Origin: Hyphomicrobiales bacterium
GTDB taxonomy: Bacteria; Pseudomonadota; Alphaproteobacteria; Rhizobiales; Rhizobiaceae
Assembly: GCA_003963455.1 (NCBI GenBank)
Contig: RXJA01000062.1
Span: 62,001 to 126,000 of the forward strand
Length of the DNA: 64,000 bases
Direction of reading: 5' to 3'
Part shown: piece after piece, positions 7,956 through 17,074 of the stretch
Numbering within the stretch: position 1 is the stretch's first letter
How the letters are laid out: every line of letters starts with the position of its first letter
The notes under the pieces: generated by a model
Told to the model about the DNA's origin: nothing
The model's input: only the letters and a program-made list of their open reading frames with translations
Database searches by the model: none
Position numbers and translations under genes: made by a program

Positions 7956-9626
7956 TTATTCGGCCGCTTCGCGGAACTCGTCCTCACCCTCGTCGGGCAC
8001 TTCCGAGGCATCGGCGGGCTCGTCGCCGGATCCGGACTCCTCGTCCTCGTCTGTCTCGGGCGCGTTTGTTGCCAGCCAACCCGCGAGGTCCGTCTCGTCC
8101 GGCGCGAACAGCGCGCTCGCGTGGACGAAACGTTCGCCCTTGAAGTGCTCGACAAGGGCCGCGCGCGTGTCCTTCACCCGGGCACGCGGCAGCACCGACG
8201 TTCCGGTGCAGGCCGCTTCGAGCGCCTGGCGCGACAGGCACGACAGGAAATCCTCGGTGCCCATGTTGGGCAGGAAGATGTTCGCGCCGATCGCATCGCC
8301 GGCGACGCGGGCGACGATGCCGCTGTTGGAGGCATTGCGCCGGCACGACAGGACCTCCATCAGTGTGAGGCGTGCGGCGACGCGCAACGTCTCCTCGCTG
8401 CACTGGAGCTGCCCCTCGGCATTGAACAGGCTCGCCGCGTGCGTCGCCAGTCGACTGCTGCCATAGAGCGACTGGCCTCCATCGGTCCTGACCGATACGT
8501 TTTGTCCCGCAAAGGCGAGGATCAGCAGCGCCATCAGCGTGTCGTCCTCGATCGGCGCCCGCTCGAGCGCCTCGCGGAGCGCATCGGTGCGGAAGTCGCC
8601 GATCATGTCCATGCCGCTGTTGGTGACGGGGGGCCGGGGCTTGGCGACAGCGCCGATATCGTCGGCGTCCTTGCCCTTCTTCTTCGCCTCCGGCATGCGA
8701 TAGGTCACGCTCTGGACCTTGCCCTCGCGGTCGAGATACATGGCCACGCAGTCGTTCTTCGCCGCCTTGCCGTGAACGCGCTCGGCCTTCGGCGGCAGCA
8801 CCGGCTGGCCCCAAGTGTTGGCCTCTGTGATGAGGCCGCGCTTCGGCAGATGGTTCGCCATCCATTCCTGCTGCGCGCCGAGAAACGCCTCGACATTGGT
8901 GGTGTAGCGGCCGTCCTCGTCGGCCGGTCCGAACAGGTCCTCCTCCCACTCGATGCCGTAGGCGCGCGCCAGCTCGTCGTCGAAGCTGGCGTCCTTGGCA
9001 TACATGCGGGTCTTGGACAGTGCGTTCGCCACGTTCCACCAGCCGACCCGCGGATCGGCCTTGGACGGCTTGTGCGCCTTCCAGACTTCCTTCTGCTCGT
9101 CGAGAGAGGCGGACGCGATGGTGCGCAGCTGCTGCTCGTTCGGCATGTCGCCCTTGGCCATCTGGTCGAGCATCGCGGGCAGCACGTTGGCGAAGAGCCT
9201 GAGCTGCTTGATCCGCCGAGGCGTGAGCGCAAGTGCGACGGCAATCGCCTCCTCGGTCCAGCCGAGAGCGACCAAGCGTTCGATCGCCCGCCACTGATCG
9301 ACAGGGTTGAGCGGCTCCCTGACGATGTTCTCCGCAAAGGAGCGCATGGCGCCGTTGGCGTTGGCATTGTCGTTGTCGGCATCGTTGACAAGGATGTCGA
9401 TCTCTTCGATGCCGGCCTTGAGCGCCAGCCTGACACGGCGCCGGCCTGCCTCGATGACGAAGCCGTTGCCGCCATCGCCCTGCGGCGTAACGACGGGCGG
9501 ATGCACGATGCCGATCGCCTTGATCGACGCCAGCAGAAGGGCGTCGGCCTGCGGTGACGGCTTGGTCTGGCGCGAATGGTTGGGATTCTCCACCAATGCG
9601 CGCGGATCCATCTTCATGAGATACAT
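7956..9626 (-). CDS. ParB/RepB/Spo0J family partition-like protein
   Basis: 556 residues. The N-terminal part carries a ParB nuclease-like domain (DPRALVENPNHSR, residues about 7-19; VVTPQG...FVIEAGRRRVRLAL, about 44-65; FAENIVREPLNPVDQ, about 98-112), then a helix-turn-helix region (WTEEAIAVALALTPRRIKQL). The long C-terminal half is unfamiliar and ends in a very acidic tail (DEDEESGSGDEPADASE). Typical plasmid ParB proteins are about 300-350 residues and sit beside parA; here there is no parA in the window, so this is likely one of the large orphan ParB-like proteins of ICEs and plasmids. ATG at 9626 is preceded by AAGGAG. Confidence 0.85.
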   Translation of the reverse strand: MYLMKMDPRALVENPNHSRQTKPSPQADALLLASIKAIGIVHPPVVTPQGDGGNGFVIEAGRRRVRLALKAGIEEIDILVNDADNDNANANGAMRSFAENIVREPLNPVDQWRAIERLVALGWTEEAIAVALALTPRRIKQLRLFANVLPAMLDQMAKGDMPNEQQLRTIASASLDEQKEVWKAHKPSKADPRVGWWNVANALSKTRMYAKDASFDDELARAYGIEWEEDLFGPADEDGRYTTNVEAFLGAQQEWMANHLPKRGLITEANTWGQPVLPPKAERVHGKAAKNDCVAMYLDREGKVQSVTYRMPEAKKKGKDADDIGAVAKPRPPVTNSGMDMIGDFRTDALREALERAPIEDDTLMALLILAFAGQNVSVRTDGGQSLYGSSRLATHAASLFNAEGQLQCSEETLRVAARLTLMEVLSCRRNASNSGIVARVAGDAIGANIFLPNMGTEDFLSCLSRQALEAACTGTSVLPRARVKDTRAALVEHFKGERFVHASALFAPDETDLAGWLATNAPETDEDEESGSGDEPADASEVPDEGEDEFREAAE

Positions 9627-10543
9627 GGAATGCTCCTTTTCAGGGGTTATTGACGCGGCTGTGTGCCGGTCCTTCTCCGTCTTCTTGCCGAAGACCCCCT
9701 CCGGCCCGCTGAGCGGACGGGCCGGTGCAACTGCGGCCGAGCATCCCTGCCCGGTCGCCCAAGCGGGGCTTCCAGCCCTGCGCGGGGCGCCGGGCCGGGA
9801 TCGCGAGCGGCGCGGTTGAGCACCAGCGCCAGCGGCCCGTCCGATCTGCGAGCGGGCTTTCCCCCTTTTTCCTGTTTCCCTTTTCGAGCGATGGCCGAAC
9901 GGGCGCGAGCAAATTCCGGACCCGCTCTCCAATGCTTCGGGAACCCTGCATGAGGTCAGGCAGGCTTCCTGGAAGAGGACGTCGGCAACGGACCAATCCA
10001 CAAAGAAGTTCGACAGGCCGCTGGCCCGAATGAGTGCCAGACCCGGATAGGCCTGCCGGATTATGAACCCTGCTTTGAAGCGTCTAAGGCCTTCCAGCGC
10101 GGGTGAGGCGCCGACGTCGTTCGTGATGAAGATCGTGGCACCGGCGGAGAAATGAGTGGGCTCCGCGAGATCAACCCGATAAGAGAAATTGGTCTTCCCC
10201 GAGCACGGCATTGTCGCCGCCGTACCGAAGCCGCGCCTGTCTGAACGTCCGCACACACGCCCTTCGGGGCGCTCTTGGGCCGCGTTCGAACCAGTATCGT
10301 AACAGCGGCCGGAACCGACCTTAATTCAAGCCATTACGTTGGATTCTGTCACGCCCCGAACGCAGACATTGGGAGCGGGCCAACGGCTCTGGGAAACCTA
10401 CGCACAAGAAACGTTCCGAAGACACGTGAGAATCCGACTTCTTCGGGTGCTCCAACAGCCGGCGGATCGCCCTTGCCTTCCTGGTACACTTCTAGGCTGA
10501 TATTATCACACGGGCTCGGTGCGTTTTGGGGGAGGCTGCCGGT
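9627..10543. other. 917-bp gap upstream of the ParB-like gene
   Basis: The minus frame of the ParB-like gene stays open to 10256, but that extension is Arg/Gly/Pro-rich without family signals and the ATG at 9626 has a strong ribosome site, so I do not extend the gene. Bases 9700-9800 share GC-rich words with the 5219-5749 gap. Bases 9950-10250 contain a short minus-strand stretch that reads more protein-like (residues such as TNFSYRVDLAEP, GAGATIFITNDVG-like) and may be a gene remnant. This gap appears to be the left junction of the cargo segment. Confidence 0.4.
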
Positions 10544-12835
10544 ATGATCGAACACTTTCAACTACTGCGGAATGTCGGGCAATTCGACAATCTTAACCCT
10601 CCGGCGCAGGTTGCACTCACGCCTTTCACTCTGATCTATGCCGAAAACGCTCGTGGCAAGACCACACTGGCGGCAGTGCTCCGTTCTTTGGCGACCAACA
10701 ATCCGCAGCTTGTCCTCGATCGCCACCGGCTCGGAGCACAACATCCGCCCCACGTTGTTGTTCGCCACGCCGGAGGAGCCGCCGTTTTCCAGAACGGCGC
10801 GTGGTCACAATCACTGTCGGATGTTGCAATCTTCGATGATGCTTTCGTCTCAGCGAACGTCTGTTCGGGGATCGAACTTCAAACGGCACACCGCCAAAAC
10901 CTGCATGAGCTGATCCTGGGCGCGCAGGGCGTTGCGCTCAGCAGCGCACTTCAGGGGCATGTTGCCCGGATCGAAGAACACAACGCGGCGCTGCGCCAGT
11001 TGGCCGAAGCCATACCTGCCGGAGCCCTTGGCCCCTACAAGGTTGACGCCTTTTGCGATCTCGAACCGGACGCGGACATCGACCGGAAGATTCAGGAAGC
11101 GGAGCGACGGCTGGCTGCGGCTCGGTCGGCCGATGCGATACGGCAAAGACCAGGATTTCAAGCGATCCGCCTCCCAGATTTCGACATCGATGAGATTGAT
11201 GGCGTCCTCAGGCGCACACTTGCCGATCTTGAAGCCGCCGCCGCCGAGCGTGTGCGCAGCCACATCGCCAAGCTGGGTCGCGGCGGCGAAAACTGGGTAT
11301 CCGAGGGCATGGCGCTCATTGCGCCTGCCTCTGAGGGAAACGAAGGGGAGGTCTGCCCGTTCTGCGCGCAAGGCCTCGCGGGCTCCGACTTGATCGCCCA
11401 CTACCGCGCATATTTCAGCCAGGCGTATGAAGACCTAAAAGCCGCCATACGGCAGACCGGGATCGCGGTACGCGATGCCCATGCCGGTGACATCCCTTCC
11501 GCCTTCGAGCGCGACGTGCGTACGGCTGCGCAGGCTCATGAGTTCTGGAAGGACTTCGCAGAGCTGCCGGCAACTGACATCGACACTGCGGCCGTAGCCC
11601 GGCAATGGAACTCCGCACGTGAGTCCGTCCTCGAACAGCTTCGCGCAAAGGCCGCTTCGCCATTGGAAGCGATGGCGCTCTCACAGGAAACAAGGCAATC
11701 TATCCAAGACTATCGCGCGCGTGTCGCCGAAGTGGCGGCACTTTCCGAGCGCCTGGTTGGGGCCAACGCCCGGCTGGAAGTCGTCAAAGAGCAAGCTGCC
11801 GCAGATGACCTTTCTGCATTGCGCACCGACCTCGCCAAGCTGAACGCGCAGAAAGCGCGATACGAGCCGGAAGTCTTGCCTCACTGCGCGAACTATCTGG
11901 CAGAGAAGGCAGTGAAAACGGCAACGGAGGCGCTTCGAACGCAGGCCCGCGCGGCCCTCGACCAGTATCGGCAGCAGATTTTCCCTGCGTTTGAGGCGGC
12001 GATCAACGACTACCTGCGCCGCTTTGGTGCGTCGTTTCGCCTTGGGGAAGTCCAGTCGGTCAACAACAGATCGGGTTCGTCGGCGTCGTACGTGGTCGTC
12101 ATCAATCAGCAAAACGTGGATGTCACGGCCGAAGCTGGCCCGTCCTTCAGAAACACCCTTAGCGCAGGAGATCGAAACACGCTCGCCCTCGCTTTCTTTT
12201 TCGCATCGCTGGAACAAGACTCTACTTTGGCGAACAAGATCGTCGTAATCGACGATCCGATGACAAGCCTTGACGACCATCGAACGTTGCGAACACGCGA
12301 GGAAATCATGGCGTTGGCCCTAAGGGTTCGTCAGGTGATTGTACTCTCACACTCCAAGCCGTTCTTGTGCAGCCTTTGGGAGCAGGCTGACAGGAACGCC
12401 TCTGTTGCCCTGAGGATCAACAGGGCAGCGGTCGGTTCTGAAATTGCGGTATGGGATGTTCGTAGCGACAGCATTTCCGAGCACGACAAGCGCCATGAAC
12501 TCGTCAGGGCATACATGCAGGTTGCTAATCCCGCTCGGGAACGCGAGGTGGCGCAGGCGCTAAGGCCGATACTAGAGTCATTTATGCGTGTAGCGTACCC
12601 CGAGCAGTTTCCGCCGGGAACGCTTCTTGGGCCATTCATTGGGATATGCGACCAGCGCGTCGGCGGGCCTAGCGAAATACTCTCGGCGGCTGATATCGTC
12701 GAACTCAGATTGCTGCTCAACTACGCCAATCGGTTTCACCACGACACCAATCCGGCATGGCAGACGGCTGCGATCAACGATGCGGAACTGATAGACTTCT
12801 CACAGCGGACCCTGATCTTTGCATCGCGGCGCTAG
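10544..12835 (+). CDS. AAA family ATPase with zinc-hook motif (AAA_13, RloC/PrrC-like)
   Basis: 763 residues. Walker A ENARGKTT (34-41), long coiled-coil arms, a CPFC zinc-hook-like motif at 271-274, Walker B IVVIDDP followed by TSLD near 566-577, and a switch-like VIVLSHSK. This SMC/Rad50-like layout is that of the AAA_13 group, which includes the PrrC and RloC tRNA anticodon nucleases of bacterial defence. The C-terminal domain (NRFHHDTNP near 729) is typical of AAA_13 proteins but I cannot show the anticodon nuclease catalytic residues. ATG chosen at 10544, with GGGGGAGG eight bases upstream. Stand-alone gene in the cargo segment. Confidence 0.8.
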   Translation: MIEHFQLLRNVGQFDNLNPPAQVALTPFTLIYAENARGKTTLAAVLRSLATNNPQLVLDRHRLGAQHPPHVVVRHAGGAAVFQNGAWSQSLSDVAIFDDAFVSANVCSGIELQTAHRQNLHELILGAQGVALSSALQGHVARIEEHNAALRQLAEAIPAGALGPYKVDAFCDLEPDADIDRKIQEAERRLAAARSADAIRQRPGFQAIRLPDFDIDEIDGVLRRTLADLEAAAAERVRSHIAKLGRGGENWVSEGMALIAPASEGNEGEVCPFCAQGLAGSDLIAHYRAYFSQAYEDLKAAIRQTGIAVRDAHAGDIPSAFERDVRTAAQAHEFWKDFAELPATDIDTAAVARQWNSARESVLEQLRAKAASPLEAMALSQETRQSIQDYRARVAEVAALSERLVGANARLEVVKEQAAADDLSALRTDLAKLNAQKARYEPEVLPHCANYLAEKAVKTATEALRTQARAALDQYRQQIFPAFEAAINDYLRRFGASFRLGEVQSVNNRSGSSASYVVVINQQNVDVTAEAGPSFRNTLSAGDRNTLALAFFFASLEQDSTLANKIVVIDDPMTSLDDHRTLRTREEIMALALRVRQVIVLSHSKPFLCSLWEQADRNASVALRINRAAVGSEIAVWDVRSDSISEHDKRHELVRAYMQVANPAREREVAQALRPILESFMRVAYPEQFPPGTLLGPFIGICDQRVGGPSEILSAADIVELRLLLNYANRFHHDTNPAWQTAAINDAELIDFSQRTLIFASRR

Positions 12836-12887
12836 CGCTGTTGCCTAACAGATACGGCCGACCACGATTTTTCTCAGGTAAGCCGCA

Positions 12888-12903
12888 ATTCCGCTTCCCA
12901 CCC
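12888..12903 (+). repeat. 16-bp direct repeat, left copy
   Basis: ATTCCGCTTCCCACCC occurs here and exactly again at 15468-15483, flanking the IS-split proteasome-like gene. The 20 bases before both copies are also similar (TTTTCTCAGGTAAG versus TTTTCCGAGTAAG). Likely footprints of a lost or decayed mobile element, or of recombination. Confidence 0.6.
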
Positions 12904-12994
12904 CGATCATTCCGTCGGGTGTCGACCCCAAGTCGGCCGTTCGGGTGGTTTCTTCGCGGCCTGAACAGGCGTTCATCCGACTACCCTGGGACCG

Positions 12995-13517
12995 TTACGG
13001 CACCTCAGTCTCGCCGTGTAGGCCGTTCGGAAGTGGGATGTAACTCAGCGGATAGTGCACTATCGGCTTTGTGCCGGTGAGGTCGAGCACAGGGTATTCC
13101 GTCTTCTCCCACTCGAATAGCTCGCGCCCGAGCAGGAAATGGGACGCTGGGGCCATACGAATGGCGAACGGCAGGCTGTTTCCATACGGGTATACCTTGA
13201 TCATCTGGACTGCGCCACCGATGGCAAGGAAGTCCTTGCTAGACCTTGACTTGGTTAAGAGCGAATGGAGCGCCTCTATCGGCTCATAGTCGAAATCCAC
13301 CATCACCTTGTCACTCGCATCTTTTCCTGCCGGATGCCGCGTTGATAGAACGTCTTTTAATTCTTGCATGTAGGCCGCCTCATAGTTCCCCATGAAGACA
13401 AGCGACCTTTCCTTTTCATGCCACGGGTGCGGCTTCTTGGCCCTTTGATGATGGAAGCGAAAGCCGTCTTTCTCGTAGGCGAAATATCCGATGTCGAACC
13501 TCTTGTTTTCCCAAGAC
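12995..13517 (-). pseudogene. C-terminal part of a proteasome-like gene, split by an IS3-family element
   Basis: Reads as the downstream portion of a 293-residue protein whose N-terminal part is at 14841-15199. Removing 13518-14840 and one GAC duplicate joins W-S-W-E-N-K-R in frame, and the join continues into the open frame SWENKRFDIGYFAYEK and on to the stop at 12995. This part contains SKDFLAIGGAVQMIKVYPYG. Without the N-terminal part it has no translation start signal of note, so it is presumably not expressed as a functional product. Confidence 0.8.
13515..13517. repeat. IS target duplication GAC, left copy
   Basis: GAC directly abuts the left terminal repeat and is repeated at 14841-14843 immediately outside the right end. 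Three bases is the usual duplication for IS3-family elements, and using it restores the host reading frame. Confidence 0.75.
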
Positions 13518-13556
13518 TGAACCGCCCCGGGTTTGCCGGAGGCCTTCTGGTTTAAG

Positions 13557-14462
13557 TTATGCCGCCATGGCGGGTTCTTCCAGCATGGCGTAGTAGCGTT
13601 CCTCAGCTTCGGCCGGCGGGATGTTGCCGATGGGCTCCAGCAGCCGGCGATTGTTGAACCAGTCGACCCAGGTCAGCGTGGCGAACTCGACGGCCTCGAA
13701 GCTTCGCCATGGTCCGCGCCGATGGATGACCTCGGCCTTGTAGAGGCCGTTGATCGTCTCGGCCAGCGCGTTGTCGTAGCTGTCGCCGACACTGCCCACA
13801 GACGGTTCGATGCCGGCTTCGGCGAGGCGTTCGGTGTAGCGGATGCTGACATATTGCGATCCGCGGTCGGAATGATGAACCAGACCGCCGCGATGAACGG
13901 GCCGGCGTTCGTGCAGGGCCTGTTCGAGAGCGTCGAGCACAAAGCTCGCGTGGGCGGTCCTGCTCACCCGCCAGCCGACGATACGGCGCGCATAGGCGTC
14001 GATGACGAAGGCCACGTAGACGAAGCCCGACCAGGTGCTGACGTAGGTGAAATCCGAGAGCCAGAGCTTGTTCGGAGCCGGCGCGTGGAAGACCCGATTC
14101 ACATGGTCAAGCGGGCACGGCGCGGCCTTGTCCTGCACCGTCGTGCGGATCGGCTTGCCACGAACAACACCGTGAAGGCCGAGATCGGCCATCAGCCGCT
14201 CGACCGTGCAGCGCGCGACATTGAAGCCCTCCCGCACCATCTGCCGCCAGACCTTCCTCGCGCCATAGACCTCGAAGTTCTCGGCGAAGACGCGTTCGAT
14301 CGCCGGTTTGAGCTCCAGGTCCCGCTTCGCCCGCGCCGACAGCTTCGCGGGATCAGTGCGCTTGGCGACATGATCGTGGTACGTCGATGGGGCGATCGGC
14401 AGCACCTTGCAGATCGGCTCGACCCCATGCGCCTCGCGGTGATCGTCAATGAACGCAATCAT
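13557..14462 (-). CDS. IS3-family transposase OrfB (DDE integrase core)
   Basis: 301 residues with an HTH_21-like N-terminus ([15 protein letters not shown]) and an rve integrase core. DDE acids are visible in [18 protein letters not shown] and [12 protein letters not shown]. It begins with ATGATT overlapping the orfA stop by four bases (ATGA), so it can be expressed by coupling or as an OrfAB fusion through -1 frameshifting, as is usual in IS3 elements. I see no ideal A-rich slippery heptamer near the overlap. Confidence 0.93.
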   Translation of the reverse strand: MIAFIDDHREAHGVEPICKVLPIAPSTYHDHVAKRTDPAKLSARAKRDLELKPAIERVFAENFEVYGARKVWRQMVREGFNVARCTVERLMADLGLHGVVRGKPIRTTVQDKAAPCPLDHVNRVFHAPAPNKLWLSDFTYVSTWSGFVYVAFVIDAYARRIVGWRVSRTAHASFVLDALEQALHERRPVHRGGLVHHSDRGSQYVSIRYTERLAEAGIEPSVGSVGDSYDNALAETINGLYKAEVIHRRGPWRSFEAVEFATLTWVDWFNNRRLLEPIGNIPPAEAEERYYAMLEEPAMAA

Positions 14463-14788
14463 CGTTTGAATGGGCGGTCGAGCTCCGCCTGGGCAAAATA
14501 AGCGCTCGCCTTGCGCAGGATCTCATTGGCCTGCCGGAGCTCGCGGTTCTCCCGCTCAAGAGCCTTTATCTTCTCGGCCGTGTCCGTCGGCAAGCCGGCC
14601 CTCCTGCCGGCATCGATCTCGGCCCTCTTTACCCAATCCAGTAGAGTGTGCGCCGAACAGCCGATCTTGGCGGAGATCGACTGGCAGGCAGTCCAGCGGG
14701 AGGAATGATCAGCTTCGTGATCCAACACCATCCGCACGGCACGCTCGCGCACCTCAGGGGAAAACTTGTTCGTCGTTTTGCTCGTCAT
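14459..14788 (-). CDS. IS3-family transposase OrfA
   Basis: 109 residues: a helix-turn-helix N-terminus ([31 protein letters not shown]) and a leucine-zipper-like C-terminus ([20 protein letters not shown]), the standard layout of IS3 OrfA, which binds the terminal repeats and multimerises. It lies inside the right terminal repeat and overlaps orfB by four bases. Confidence 0.93.
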   Translation of the reverse strand: MTSKTTNKFSPEVRERAVRMVLDHEADHSSRWTACQSISAKIGCSAHTLLDWVKRAEIDAGRRAGLPTDTAEKIKALERENRELRQANEILRKASAYFAQAELDRPFKR

Positions 14789-14840
14789 GGCTCCATCCTA
14801 TTTGGAAGTTGGAGCCTCCGGCAAACCCGGGGCGGTTCAT

Positions 14841-15199
14841 GACCACCCAGCGAGCAGGATGCGGGTGCCCGCGAGCTCGGCTGCCTTCTCCTTAACGGTG
14901 ATGTCCCAACTCCCTATCAGATTGTTTAGAACCTGACCCACTAGACCTGAAAGACGGGTAATGTCCTCGGCGCGGGTTCGCGTCTTGATGAAGTTGTTGA
15001 GGGTCGTCGCTACTTGAATAAAGAGGGGATACGCGACCTGTGCGTCACCACAGAATGCCAGGCAGCAGTCTCCACGATCCAGACGGAATAGCTTTTGGGC
15101 TTGGTCTAGCGCGCCGCGACTTCGGAGCCGACTATCAGACGCAACGACAAGCTCCACCGTGGCCTTTTTCCTTCGCAGCCATGCAATCGCTATTGTCAT
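14841..15199 (-). pseudogene. N-terminal part of a proteasome-like (Ntn-hydrolase) gene, split by IS
   Basis: Starts at the ATG at 15199, with GGGGG upstream. The protein begins M-T-I-A-I-A-W and then LVVASDSRLRSRG, reminiscent of the proteasome/HslV beta fold in which a Thr exposed after Met removal is the nucleophile and (A)SDxR follows near residue 17. QKLFRLDRGDCCLAFCGD also fits that fold (conserved K, glycine turn). The frame stops at TGA inside the IS end after 120 residues. Rejoined with 12995-13514 it gives 294 codons including stop. Assignment to Ntn hydrolases is by motif resemblance only; the split itself is well supported. Confidence 0.7.
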
Positions 15200-15515
15200 C
15201 AAATTACCCCCTTGTCCAATCGACCTGATACATCTGTGCCTATCACCTTGAAGCGTTCAATGTATTGCCCGCGTTACAGCGCTTTGTAGGGAGTCTCCTT
15301 AGTCGGCTCGCTAGCAATCCGTGGTTTGGGGCGCTTTCAAAAGCCGAATGGCATGGCTGCGTTAGGGCAGAATTTTTATCGGATAATGGGAATGAAGGCG
15401 CTTCCAGGCAGAAGTGTCGTCGGCCAGGTGAAAGGCAGCTTTTCCGAGTAAGTGCCAAAAACCTGCCATTCCGCTTCCCACCCAATTCCCGGCCACAACT
15501 AGGGCTCGATCGGTG
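15200..15515. other. 316-bp gap with the right copy of the 16-bp direct repeat
   Basis: No gene. It holds the upstream region of the IS-split gene (GGGGG ribosome site at its left edge), an AT-richer patch (GAATTTTTATCGGATAATGG near 15371) and the direct repeat copy at 15468-15483, just beyond the stop of the mhqO/mhqD fusion gene. Confidence 0.5.
15468..15483 (+). repeat. 16-bp direct repeat, right copy
   Basis: Exact copy of the 16 bases at 12888-12903 (ATTCCGCTTCCCACCC), same orientation, 2.58 kb away. Confidence 0.6.
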
Positions 15516-17072
15516 TCAGTTTGGCCCCAGCCATTTGCGCGCCAGCGACGTATCGGTGGAGGTCAACTCGTGCCCCGCATCGATCATGTACGTCTGGAGG
15601 TCGGAGCCGCGTTCGCGAAGCCATGCTTCGAGCGTCGGCCCAGTGCGGGCGAAGGGATCGCTCGCGCCGTTCACCATCAGCGTGCTTGTGCCGGTCAGGT
15701 CGGCTTCCGGCAGCTTCTCCAGCACCGGCATGGCTCGCAGCAGGATCGCACGCCGTATCACGCCTGGATGAAGGCCCATGACGGCCGCGATGAAGTTGGC
15801 GCCGTTGGAGAATCCCAGGTAGGTTGTGCGTGAGGCTTCGAGACCATAGCCGGACGACGCACCCTCCACGAATGCGGCGAAGGCTTCGGCTTCGAAGCGG
15901 ATGTCGGCCTGGTCGAAGCTGGTCATTGTGATGCGGCGGAACCAGCGCGCCACGCCCTCCTCATGGGCACGACCGCGCACCCCCAGAAGCGTGGCGCGCG
16001 GCGCGATTGCGCGGGCGAGTGGCATCAGGTCGGCCTCGTCGCCGCTCGTGCCGTGCAACAGCACGATCGTGCTGCCGTCGGGATCGTCAGGCGTATGGAA
16101 GCGATGCACGAAGGGCAGGTCCCGCCGGGGCATCCGCGGCTCGCCGGGCAGGGCGAATTGCGGCAGCATCACCCTGATGTCGTCGGCCCTTTCGCTGTCC
16201 TGCGGCGGTACGAACAGCGTCTCGCCCAGCCTGTCTTCCTCCTCGTCGATTACGAAGCCAGGCCCGTCGGTCGCAAGCTCGAGCAGCGTGCCCCCCGGCT
16301 CGCGCACATAGAGCGAGGTGAAGTACTTGCGGTCGTGGAAATTGGTCGGTGACGAGTTCAGCCGGGAAAGCTCGGCTTCCATTGCGCGCACTGCCTCCAC
16401 GTCGGCAGCGCGAAAGGCGACATGGTCGGCGGTGCCCGTTCCGGGAATGCCCGGCACATAGCCCGAGGCGTCGCGGATATCGACGGCGTCGTTGTCCGAA
16501 AGCATCCGCGTCACCGCGCCTGCCCGTGGCCCCGGTCGATAGCCGAACCGTGCTACGAAGGCAGCCGTCTCTTCCGGGGCTTCGGTCAGGATCGTCACGG
16601 CGTGCAACCGCCGCACGGCGATCGCTTCATCACCCCATGGATGCGTGGCGGGAAGGTCAGCTCCCATCAGTTTGACGATGATGCCGTCCGGGTCCTTCAG
16701 CCGCAACACCGTCTCGCCGAATTCATGGCTCGGTCCCTCGACCGGCACACCGTACTTCAGCGCGCGCGTCATCCATTCTCCGATGGCAGCCTGCGGCACG
16801 GCGAAGGCGATCTCAGAAATCTGTCCGTTGCCGACGCGTCCCGGCGCGCCGTCCTCCCAGGCGAAAAAGGTGACGAGCGTGCCGGGAGAGCCAAGCCGGT
16901 CGCCATAGAAGAGGTGGAGCTGGGTCGCGTCCTCGTAGCCGCCGGTGCGCTTGACGAGGCGCAGGCCGAGGAAGCCGGCATAGAAGTCTACATTGGCCTG
17001 CACTCGCCGCGTGATCAGGGTGACATGATGAAGGCCAGTGGCAGAGGCAGGTTTAAGGTGGGTGTCGGTCAT
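15516..17072 (-). CDS. Fused VOC ring-cleavage dioxygenase and alpha/beta hydrolase (MhqO-MhqD-like)
   Basis: 518 residues. The N-terminal about 300 hold two glyoxalase/VOC repeats (LHHVTLITRR..., then LHAVTILTEAPEETAAF...) as in MhqO-type hydroquinone dioxygenases, with metal ligands likely His14-region, His in the second repeat and Glu in GGTLLELATDGP. From about 315 an alpha/beta hydrolase of the MhqD/carboxylesterase type follows: VLLHGTSGDE, nucleophile elbow GFSNGAN, and terminal DAGHELT. In Bacillus these are separate proteins for quinone and hydroquinone resistance; here they are one polypeptide. Start at 17072 with GGAGAG inside the lysR 3-prime end; only two bases separate the genes, so they form an operon. 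Confidence 0.85.
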   Translation of the reverse strand: MTDTHLKPASATGLHHVTLITRRVQANVDFYAGFLGLRLVKRTGGYEDATQLHLFYGDRLGSPGTLVTFFAWEDGAPGRVGNGQISEIAFAVPQAAIGEWMTRALKYGVPVEGPSHEFGETVLRLKDPDGIIVKLMGADLPATHPWGDEAIAVRRLHAVTILTEAPEETAAFVARFGYRPGPRAGAVTRMLSDNDAVDIRDASGYVPGIPGTGTADHVAFRAADVEAVRAMEAELSRLNSSPTNFHDRKYFTSLYVREPGGTLLELATDGPGFVIDEEEDRLGETLFVPPQDSERADDIRVMLPQFALPGEPRMPRRDLPFVHRFHTPDDPDGSTIVLLHGTSGDEADLMPLARAIAPRATLLGVRGRAHEEGVARWFRRITMTSFDQADIRFEAEAFAAFVEGASSGYGLEASRTTYLGFSNGANFIAAVMGLHPGVIRRAILLRAMPVLEKLPEADLTGTSTLMVNGASDPFARTGPTLEAWLRERGSDLQTYMIDAGHELTSTDTSLARKWLGPN

Positions 17073-17074
17073 TG

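Larger units (their letters stand above)
13518..14840 (-). mobile_element. IS3-family insertion sequence, complete
   Basis: A 1323-bp element with perfect 26-bp terminal inverted repeats (13518-13543 and 14814-14839, starting TGAACCGCCCCGGGTTTGCC), two overlapping transposase frames on the minus strand and GAC target duplications. It interrupts the proteasome-like gene. Intact ends, intact frames and an unmutated target duplication indicate recent insertion. The last base (14840) is needed outside the right repeat for the duplication to align, so the two ends are slightly asymmetric. Confidence 0.9.

Noticed and set aside
7881-9557. 558-residue plus-strand frame opposite the ParB-like gene
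   Set aside because: Antisense to the ParB domain; no motif recognised.
7956-10256. Reading the ParB-like protein as a 766-residue product starting at 10256
   Set aside because: The extra part is low-complexity and the ATG at 9626 has an AAGGAG site; ParB homology begins there.
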